Below, in pieces: positions 1 to 4,759 of a DNA stretch of 7,857 bases; the first letter of the stretch is position 1, and every line of letters begins with the position of its first letter. Under the pieces are notes generated by a model. It was not told the origin of the DNA and ran no database searches. It saw only the letters and a list, made by a program, of their open reading frames with translations. The stretch is taken from the NCBI GenBank assembly GCA_035655355.1, contig DASRUQ010000025.1, positions 1 through 7,857 on the forward strand, given 5' to 3'. The DNA is from 2-12-FULL-43-11 sp035655355. GTDB taxonomy: Bacteria; Patescibacteriota; Minisyncoccia; UBA6257; Colwellbacteraceae. A program made the translations under genes and the position numbers.

Positions 1-620
1 ATAAAAAACTTGGGCTGGCTGACGGCCTGCTCCTGGATTTGGGATTTTCTTCCAGCCAATTGGAATCGGGCAGAGGATTCAGCTTCAGAAAAGATGAGCC
101 GCTCCTAATGACCTACGGAAGCACCGGACCCACAGCCGCCGAAGCCGTTAACGGTTTAAGTGAGAAAGAGCTGGCTGATGTCTTCTACACGTATGGAGAA
201 GAGAGGCGTTCCCGCCAGATTGCCAAACGCATCGTGGAGGCCCGCAAGAAGAAAAGAATTATGACGACTGGCGAGCTGGCATCCGTAATCAGCGGCACAG
301 TGGGTAAGTCTTACGAAGGGGGGCGGATTGACCCTTCCACCCGCGTTTTCCAGGCTTTAAGGATTTATGTGAACAAGGAACTGGAAAACTTGGCCCAAGT
401 TCTGACCGAACTGGAAAGTATTCTGCGTCCCGGAGGGATAGCCGCGATTATTTCTTTTCATTCGTTGGAAGACAGGCTGGTGAAACAGGCCTTCAGGCAG
501 ATGGAACGTGATGGAGTAGTAGAAATCCTCACCAAGAAACCTATTACTGCCGACCTCGAAGAGCAAAGAAATAATCCGAGGAGTCGATCGGCGAAACTAC
601 GGGCAATAGTGATGAAATAA
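1..620 (+). CDS. rsmH: 16S rRNA (cytosine-1402-N4)-methyltransferase RsmH (MraW), 5'-truncated by the window edge
   Basis: Known role of the family: SAM-dependent N4-methylation of C1402 in the 16S rRNA decoding centre. The frame is open from base 3, giving 205 visible residues; family members are about 300-315, so roughly 100 N-terminal residues with the first SAM-binding loop lie upstream. Visible family blocks are DGLLLDLGFSSSQLE followed by GRGFSFRKDEPL, then YGEERRSRQIAKRIVEAR, RIDPSTRVFQALRIYVNKEL, the ISFHSLEDRLVKQAF block and the C-terminal NPRSRSAKLRA. A TTG at 39 could be mistaken for a start, but homologous sequence continues upstream of it. Most RsmH proteins have PLDMRMD after the GFSF block; here it reads PLLMTYG. 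The gene is the first visible member of the dcw cluster and lies 5 bp before the ftsL-like gene. Identification is very secure; only the start is unknown. Confidence 0.97.
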   Translation, partial: KKLGLADGLLLDLGFSSSQLESGRGFSFRKDEPLLMTYGSTGPTAAEAVNGLSEKELADVFYTYGEERRSRQIAKRIVEARKKKRIMTTGELASVISGTVGKSYEGGRIDPSTRVFQALRIYVNKELENLAQVLTELESILRPGGIAAIISFHSLEDRLVKQAFRQMERDGVVEILTKKPITADLEEQRNNPRSRSAKLRAIVMK

Positions 621-625
621 AACAA

Positions 626-919
626 ATGACACTTATACAACCAAACAAAAACAGCGGATTTATAAAAATAATGTTTTCATTAGGCGGACTTTTTATTCTC
701 GTAGCGGTGTTTTACATATATACTTATTCGGAGATAGTGAGTGTGAAGCATGATATCGCTAAATACGAATCCGATTTGGAAATAATCAGGGTGCAAAACG
801 CAGGTTTGAAGAATCAGCTTTACGCCATGACCGATTCTTCCAAATTGGAAGCTTTAGCTGCCGAGCAAGGCATGGTCTCCGAAAAAAATCCCCAATGGCA
901 GTTCGCGTCACAGTACTAA
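626..919 (+). CDS. ftsL: FtsL/DivIC-like cell-division protein (short bitopic membrane protein with coiled coil)
   Basis: A 97-residue protein with a short cytoplasmic N-terminus, one strong hydrophobic segment at about residues 12-34, then a polar heptad-like stretch (about 38-68) and a tail containing SSKLEALAAEQGMV, which resembles the S-x-(I/L)-E-x-x-A-x-x-x-G-M ending of FtsL and DivIC proteins. In that family the single helix and periplasmic coiled coil join the FtsQLB (DivIB-FtsL-DivIC) complex that activates septal FtsW/FtsI. Sequence conservation in the family is weak, so the call leans on architecture and on position: rsmH, ftsL, ftsI is the classical dcw order. The ATG lies 5 bp after the rsmH stop with no Shine-Dalgarno motif, which suggests coupling to rsmH translation. 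The 3' end overlaps ftsI by 25 bp. It could equally be named DivIC/FtsB-like; FtsL is preferred for its position. Confidence 0.8.
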   Translation: MTLIQPNKNSGFIKIMFSLGGLFILVAVFYIYTYSEIVSVKHDIAKYESDLEIIRVQNAGLKNQLYAMTDSSKLEALAAEQGMVSEKNPQWQFASQY

Positions 920-2523
920 TAGGTTTCTTCGCCCTTCTCTACTCGGCGCTAATTTTTAGACTTTACGTTTTACAGGTCAATGAGGGTGAAAAGCATCAAG
1001 CTAAAGCCTTTTCTACTTTAGAACAAAGCCTCAAGCCCGTGAGAGGCAATATCTATTTTACCGATAAAGCCGGGAACGCCATCCCAGCCGCTATTAATAG
1101 AGACTATCCAAGTATCTACACAGTCCCTAAAGATGTGAAGGATGAGGAAAGGGAGGGTGTCAGCGAACTCTTAGCTGGCGTCAGCGGCCAGGCTTTGGCT
1201 GATATAGAAGCTATCCTTGATAAAAAAACAGACCCCTACGAACTTATAGTTAAAAGAGCTACAGACGAGGAGGTGGGTAAAGTAGAAAGTGCCGGCTTTA
1301 AAGGGGCCTATATTGGCTATAATTCAGGTCGTTTCTATCCATTAGGAACATTAGCGGCTCAGCTTTTAGGTTTCGTTTCGGCTGACGACAAAGTCGGCGC
1401 GGCCTATGGGGTGGAACTTTATTATCAGAAAGAGTTAGGAGGTAAAGCCGGGTCTTCAAGTGGAGACAAAATTATTTCGGACACCGAAGACGGCCAAGAT
1501 ATCCATCTGACTATAGATCGTAAAATCCAGGAAGAGTCGGAAAATATTTTAACTGGCTTGATGAAGCAGTATAAAGCCGAGAGCGGAACAGTGATAGTAG
1601 AAGAACCGAGGACCGGAAAAATTCTGGCGATGGCCAGTTCTCCTAATTTTGATCCGAATAATTACAGCGATTCTAAAGTTGCGACTTTTTTGAATCCGGC
1701 TGTCCAAGCTGTCTACGAACCTGGTTCTATTTTTAAACTGGTCACCATGTCCTCGGCTCTGGACGCTCACGCGGTCACACCGAGCACGACTTACAACGAT
1801 ACCGGTTCACTTAAGCTTAATGGCAAGATTATTAAAAACTGGGATTTGAAAGCGCACGGCGTTACTACCATGACAGGCGTCATAGAACAGTCTCTTAACA
1901 CCGGCGCCGCTTTCGCGGAGCGGGCTTTGGGCAATGATGCTTTCTACGCCTACGTTACTAAGTTTGGGTTTAAGGAAAAGTCAGGAATAGATTTGCCGGG
2001 AGAAGTAGTGGGAAGTTTGCGGCCGCTGGAGAGCGATAAGCGTGACATAAACTTCGCTACTGCTTCTTTTGGCCAGGGTATTTCTACGACGCCTATCACT
2101 TTACTTCAAGCGGTTGCTTCTATCGCCAATCACGGCGTGATGATGAAACCATACATTAACGCGGCAGACGCCCCGCGAACACTGGGTAGGACTATTTCCG
2201 AGGAAGCGTCGCGGCAAACGGTGCAAATGATGGTCAGCGCGGTTATAGCGAATCAAGTGGCCCATATCGATGGCTATAACGTAGCCGGCAAAACCGGCAC
2301 GGCTCAGATACCAGATTTTGTCCACGGCGGTTACAGCAACCAGGTCGTTAATACTTTCATCGGCTTTGTTCCAGCTTATGACCCGAAGTTTATAATTTTA
2401 GTTAAGTTGGATAAGCCTGTTGGGACACAACTAGCGGGGCAAACTGTCGTGCCGGCCTTCAGGAATCTGGCGCAATTCATCATTAACTACTACAATATCC
2501 CGCCTGACAACGTTAGCCACTAA
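895..2523 (+). CDS. ftsI: Septal peptidoglycan transpeptidase FtsI (class B penicillin-binding protein)
   Basis: A 542-residue class B PBP, which cross-links peptidoglycan stem peptides outside the membrane, here presumably at the septum. An N-terminal anchor helix (about 5-26) is followed by the RGNIYF turn at 50-55, a dimerisation/pedestal domain to about 200, and the transpeptidase domain. All three active-site motifs are present: S278-x-x-K281 in EPGSIFK, S333-x-N335 in EQSLNTG, and K466-T-G468 in VAGKTGTAQ. FGQGISTTPITLLQA (392-406) is also typical. There are no C-terminal PASTA repeats, so it is FtsI-like rather than SpoVD/PBP2x-like. The ATG at 895 lies inside the end of the ftsL-like gene (25 bp overlap, different frame) and has no recognisable ribosome-binding site; it puts the anchor helix right at the N-terminus, as expected. 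The stop is one base before murF. The block around residues 52-80 (FTDKAGNAIPAAINRDYPSIY) resembles what I recall of CPR PBPs. Confidence 0.96.
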   Translation: MAVRVTVLIGFFALLYSALIFRLYVLQVNEGEKHQAKAFSTLEQSLKPVRGNIYFTDKAGNAIPAAINRDYPSIYTVPKDVKDEEREGVSELLAGVSGQALADIEAILDKKTDPYELIVKRATDEEVGKVESAGFKGAYIGYNSGRFYPLGTLAAQLLGFVSADDKVGAAYGVELYYQKELGGKAGSSSGDKIISDTEDGQDIHLTIDRKIQEESENILTGLMKQYKAESGTVIVEEPRTGKILAMASSPNFDPNNYSDSKVATFLNPAVQAVYEPGSIFKLVTMSSALDAHAVTPSTTYNDTGSLKLNGKIIKNWDLKAHGVTTMTGVIEQSLNTGAAFAERALGNDAFYAYVTKFGFKEKSGIDLPGEVVGSLRPLESDKRDINFATASFGQGISTTPITLLQAVASIANHGVMMKPYINAADAPRTLGRTISEEASRQTVQMMVSAVIANQVAHIDGYNVAGKTGTAQIPDFVHGGYSNQVVNTFIGFVPAYDPKFIILVKLDKPVGTQLAGQTVVPAFRNLAQFIINYYNIPPDNVSH

Positions 2524-2524
2524 C

Positions 2525-3811
2525 ATGAAAGAATATTTGATTAAAAAATTACAAAGTATTTTAAGAGTCTTAGCTAAGCTAACTATTAAAAGATATAGGC
2601 CTTTCATAATTGGAGTCACGGGGAGTGTCGGTAAAACTTCCACTAAGTCGGCCATATATTCCGTCTTAAGTTCCAATTTTTCTGCCCGTATGGGTAAGGG
2701 TAATTTGAATAACGAACTCGGTTTACCCCTCGTTGTCCTGGGGGACTATAAGACCTCCGGAGGAGCTTTTTTTTGGCTTAAGGTTTTATTTTGGGGATTC
2801 TTTGGTCTTATTTGGAGAAAAAATTATCCCGAAATACTTATTTTGGAATACGGCGCCGATAAACCGGGGGATATGGATTATCTTTTGACTGTGGCTAAGC
2901 CAGACCTGGTTGTAGTGACTGCCGTGGGAGAAATCCCGGTTCACGTGGAGTTTTACCAGGGGCCGGAAGGCGTGGCGAAAGAAAAAGGGAAGCTTGTTAA
3001 AGCCGTTGGTCTTGGAGGAAATGTTATCCTTAACCTTGATGATCCTTTCGTGGCGGATATGAAAGACCTGACTAAGGGTGATGTTATGACTTATGGATTC
3101 TTGGAGGAAGCCGATTTAAGGATTGGTAACTTTATGAATAGGAGTGAAGACAATAAACCTCTGGGGATATCATTCAAGCTGGAAACTGAAGACAACTTTG
3201 TGCCGGTTAAGATAGATGGGTCTCTTGGTAAGGCCAAGGCTTATTCTGCCGCAGCCGCCGCTGCCGTTGGTTTGATTAAGGGTATGAATTTGGTTAAAAT
3301 CTCGGAAGCTCTTGCACAATATCAGGGTGAGCCAGGCAGGTGCCGTCTTTTGGAGGGAGTGAAAAACACCAATCTCATAGACGACACTTATAATTCTTCG
3401 CCAATCGCTATGTTCTCGGCTCTGGAAGTCTTAAAAGATCTCCCGGCCCATAGGAAAGTGGCTATTCTGGGTGATATGGCTGAATTAGGCCAGTATACTA
3501 ATCATGCTCACGAAGAGGCTGGGAAATTGGTTGTCGGAGCTGCCGACGTGCTTGTAACCGTAGGGGGCAAGGGCAAGTTTATAGCGGATGGCGCTCTTAA
3601 GCATGGCCTACCCCAAAATAATATCTACAGTTTTGCTGATTCTGATGAAGCGGCTAAGAACATTAAAGATATTATTGAACCTTACGATTTAATACTGATT
3701 AAGGGTTCACAATCTATGCGGATGGAGCGTGTCATTCTGGAAATAATGGCCGAGCCCCAGCAAGCCCATAAACTATTGGTCCGCCAATACGGTAAGTGGC
3801 TAAGAATGTAA
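2525..3811 (+). CDS. murF: MurF-type Mur ligase (UDP-MurNAc-tripeptide:D-Ala-D-Ala ligase), lacking the usual N-terminal domain
   Basis: MurF adds D-Ala-D-Ala to UDP-MurNAc-tripeptide with ATP in the cytoplasm. This 428-residue protein shows the ATP loop GVTGSVGKTSTK (30-41), the MurF-type block GNLNNELGLP (59-68), a Lys (probably K154 in EKGKL) where Mur ligases have a carbamylated lysine, NLDDP (170-174), and a C-terminal domain with GRCRLLEG (271-278), DDTYNSSP (286-293), ILGDMAELG (314-322) and KGSQSMRMERV (393-403). These last blocks favour MurF over MurC/D/E, MurT or FolC. Two oddities: the ATP loop begins at residue 30, whereas in standard MurF it lies near 105-110, so the UDP-MurNAc-binding domain is missing; and residues 80-97 form a strongly hydrophobic Trp/Phe-rich stretch between the NLNNE block and the ILEYGAD strand. 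Domain loss is not an obvious start error: the preceding ftsI stop lies one base upstream. No Shine-Dalgarno is visible, so translation is probably coupled to ftsI. Confidence 0.88.
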   Translation: MKEYLIKKLQSILRVLAKLTIKRYRPFIIGVTGSVGKTSTKSAIYSVLSSNFSARMGKGNLNNELGLPLVVLGDYKTSGGAFFWLKVLFWGFFGLIWRKNYPEILILEYGADKPGDMDYLLTVAKPDLVVVTAVGEIPVHVEFYQGPEGVAKEKGKLVKAVGLGGNVILNLDDPFVADMKDLTKGDVMTYGFLEEADLRIGNFMNRSEDNKPLGISFKLETEDNFVPVKIDGSLGKAKAYSAAAAAAVGLIKGMNLVKISEALAQYQGEPGRCRLLEGVKNTNLIDDTYNSSPIAMFSALEVLKDLPAHRKVAILGDMAELGQYTNHAHEEAGKLVVGAADVLVTVGGKGKFIADGALKHGLPQNNIYSFADSDEAAKNIKDIIEPYDLILIKGSQSMRMERVILEIMAEPQQAHKLLVRQYGKWLRM

Positions 3812-3931
3812 AGTTTAAATATCAAAATGAAAAATGACAATGCAAAATACTGAAATTATCGAGCCTTATTCATTTTATAATTTTAATTTATCACTTTTAT
3901 ATTTGATTTTTGCATTTTAAATTATTTTTTT
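3812..3931. other. AT-rich intergenic segment with A-rich left arm, T-rich right arm and terminal T run
   Basis: This 120-bp stretch after murF has no credible gene. The left part (about 3814-3860) is A-rich and contains ATCAAAATG and ATGCAAAAT; the right part (about 3866-3931) is T-rich and contains ATTTGATTTTTGCATTTTAAA, which is partly complementary to the left arm read backwards. The match is imperfect, only a little over half of the positions without gaps, and is inflated by base composition. The segment ends in seven T residues (3925-3931), so RNA from it could fold into a weak long hairpin followed by U residues and help end the dcw transcript. Alternatively it is a decayed copy of a small non-coding repeat. 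I cannot tell these apart from one copy. Confidence 0.35.
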
Positions 3932-3958
3932 GAGATTAGTTAAATTTATTGATAGACT
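3930..3958 (+). promoter_or_regulatory. Putative sigma-70-type promoter of the tRNA-Glu unit
   Basis: TTGAGA at 3930-3935 (five of six matches to TTGACA), a 17-bp spacer, then TAGACT at 3953-3958 (four of six matches to TATAAT). A start about 7 nt later would fall near 3965, leaving only a few nucleotides of leader before the tRNA at 3968. Spacing and position are good, but the -10 is weak and the surroundings are AT-rich, so a chance match is possible. It would also serve the membrane-protein gene and rplU downstream. Confidence 0.45.
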
Positions 3959-3967
3959 AACCTATAT

Positions 3968-4039
3968 GGCCTCATCGTCTAACGGCTAGGACGGAGCCTT
4001 CTCAAGGCTCAAATCGGAGTTCGATTCTCCGTGGGGCTG
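3968..4039 (+). tRNA. tRNA-Glu, anticodon CTC
   Basis: A full 72-nt cloverleaf can be drawn by hand. The acceptor GGCCTCA (3968-3974) pairs with TGGGGCT (4032-4038) with G-U pairs at the first and fifth positions. The D stem is GTCT/GGAC (3977-3980 with 3989-3992), the anticodon stem GAGCC/GGCTC (3994-3998 with 4006-4010), the loop TTCTCAA with anticodon CTC at 4001-4003, and the T stem CGGAG/CTCCG around TTCGATT. The discriminator is G at 4039, as in bacterial tRNA-Glu, and the TCGTCTA start of the D arm is also tRNA-Glu-like. The isoacceptor reads GAG. CCA is not encoded (next bases CGT), so it must be added after transcription. The GTG start of the next gene lies one base beyond the mature end. 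Confidence 0.95.
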
Positions 4040-4040
4040 C

Positions 4041-4370
4041 GTGTTAAAAGATTTGAAAATTAGTGTACTTTTCGGGACCAGCCTGGCGTTGCTTTTTTTT
4101 ACCCTGCTTTTCGCTAGTATTCACTTTTACGGTATAGATGGTTCGGTAATTCTTCACTTTGACAGCGCTGGACGCGCCGATTTGGTAGGCGAGGTGAGCA
4201 ACGTTCTCAATATTATTGGCATTGCCGCTACTATTATTGTCTTAAACTGGGTTCTCTCCCAGAGGCTTTACCTGAAAGATAAAATTTTCGCTTATGTTCT
4301 TGCTTCTATCTCCCTAGCTGTCTCTTTAATTGCCCTAACCGTCGTTTACTTGATTTCCGCCATTAATTAA
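4041..4370 (+). CDS. Small three-helix membrane protein of unknown function
   Basis: 109 residues with three predicted membrane helices at about 9-28, 53-73 and 83-106. Between helices 1 and 2 lies VILHFDSAGRADLVG (36-50), which resembles the loop of DUF1648-type proteins (IPxHFxxxGxPDxxG) and of a short membrane protein I recall as common in CPR genomes. I cannot assign a function. The coding frame is credible: it fills the space between the tRNA and rplU, its hydrophobic pattern is regular, and the loop motif is non-random. The GTG start at 4041 lies one base after the mature tRNA 3' end; no in-frame start exists upstream before a stop at 3987-3989, and the only nearby alternative is TTG at 4053. 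There is no Shine-Dalgarno, since upstream sequence is tRNA. rplU begins 18 bp after its stop, so the two are probably co-transcribed with the tRNA. Confidence 0.8.
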   Translation: MLKDLKISVLFGTSLALLFFTLLFASIHFYGIDGSVILHFDSAGRADLVGEVSNVLNIIGIAATIIVLNWVLSQRLYLKDKIFAYVLASISLAVSLIALTVVYLISAIN

Positions 4371-4378
4371 ATTAATAT

Positions 4379-4383
4379 GGGAG
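4379..4383 (+). promoter_or_regulatory. Ribosome-binding site of rplU
   Basis: GGGAG ends 5 nt before the ATG at 4389 and can pair with the 16S rRNA anti-Shine-Dalgarno. It decides the start: an in-frame ATG at 4377 would add MGAI, put the SD inside the gene, and give an N-terminus unlike L21 proteins, which begin at MFAxxxTGGKQY. It is the only convincing Shine-Dalgarno motif seen in this window. Confidence 0.7.
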
Positions 4384-4388
4384 CCATC

Positions 4389-4700
4389 ATGTTTGCTATT
4401 CTTGAAACCGGCGGAAAACAGTATAAAGTCTCCGCGGGTGATAAAATCAAGGTTTCTAAAATTGAGGCTGAATTAGATAAGCCTATGGTTTTTGATAAAG
4501 TCTTGTTAATTGATAATGACGGCGCCGTTACTGTAGGCAAGCCTTATGTTAAGGGTGCTGTCGTGGAGGCTAAGCTGGTTCGCCAGGCTAGGGACAGGAA
4601 AAAAATAGTCTTTAAATATCACGCTAAGGCCAGGTACAGGAAGCTGAAAGGGCACAGACAGCATTTCACCGAAGCGCAAATAACTAAGATAAGTAACTAG
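4389..4700 (+). CDS. rplU: 50S ribosomal protein L21
   Basis: A 103-residue protein of normal length for bL21, a structural protein of the large subunit that binds 23S rRNA. It begins with the family signature MFAILETGGKQYKV, has the central GAVTVGKPYVKGAVVEAKLV block, and ends with the basic KARYRKLKGHRQHFTEAQITKI segment that matches the L21 signature (GHRQxFTxxxI). The start at 4389 is chosen over 4377 because of the Shine-Dalgarno motif and the homologous N-terminus. In many bacteria rplU is followed directly by rpmA (L27); here it is followed by a terminator and cysS, so the usual pair is split. It is the last gene of the presumed tRNA-Glu, membrane protein, rplU transcript. Confidence 0.97.
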   Translation: MFAILETGGKQYKVSAGDKIKVSKIEAELDKPMVFDKVLLIDNDGAVTVGKPYVKGAVVEAKLVRQARDRKKIVFKYHAKARYRKLKGHRQHFTEAQITKISN

Positions 4701-4711
4701 AAATGAGTTCT

Positions 4712-4741
4712 AATAAGCGGCTAAAGTAGCCGCTTATTTTT
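4712..4741 (+). terminator. Intrinsic (Rho-independent) terminator after rplU
   Basis: A perfect 12-bp inverted repeat, AATAAGCGGCTA (4712-4723) and TAGCCGCTTATT (4727-4738), with a 3-nt AAG spacer and a GC-rich core, ending in five T residues (4737-4741). In RNA the closing A-U pairs probably open to leave a slightly larger loop. It lies 11 bp after the rplU stop and directly before the cysS promoter, cleanly separating two transcription units. The A residues at its left end also make it potentially active in the reverse direction, but no convergent gene is present. Confidence 0.92.
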
Positions 4742-4742
4742 A

Positions 4743-4751
4743 TGCTATAAT
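4743..4751 (+). promoter_or_regulatory. Extended -10 promoter of cysS, predicting a leaderless mRNA
   Basis: TGCTATAAT is a perfect extended -10 element (TG at 4743-4744, consensus TATAAT at 4746-4751). No -35 is recognisable 17 bp upstream, where the terminator stem sits, which suits an extended -10 promoter. Initiation 6-8 nt after the -10 box would fall at about 4757-4760, while the cysS ATG is at 4760-4762. The mRNA would therefore have no more than a few nucleotides of 5' leader. Confidence 0.75.
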
Positions 4752-4759
4752 GGCAGATA

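Noticed and set aside
39..41. TTG at 39 as the start of rsmH
   Set aside because: The frame is open to the window edge and the upstream residues (KKLGLADGLLLDL) belong to the RsmH family, so the gene begins outside the window.
3876..3881. Consensus TATAAT in the AT-rich spacer
   Set aside because: No extended TG and no -35 at proper distance; the sequence is AT-rich enough to give such a hexamer by chance, and it lies about 90 bp before the tRNA.
4350..4378. Possible promoter before rplU (TTGATT, 17-bp spacer, TAATAT)
   Set aside because: Both boxes match consensus at only four of six positions in AT-rich DNA, and the predicted start would fall on the rplU Shine-Dalgarno. Co-transcription from the tRNA promoter is simpler.
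4377..4388. Upstream in-frame ATG for rplU, adding four residues (MGAI)
   Set aside because: It would put the Shine-Dalgarno inside the gene and add residues absent from L21 family N-termini.
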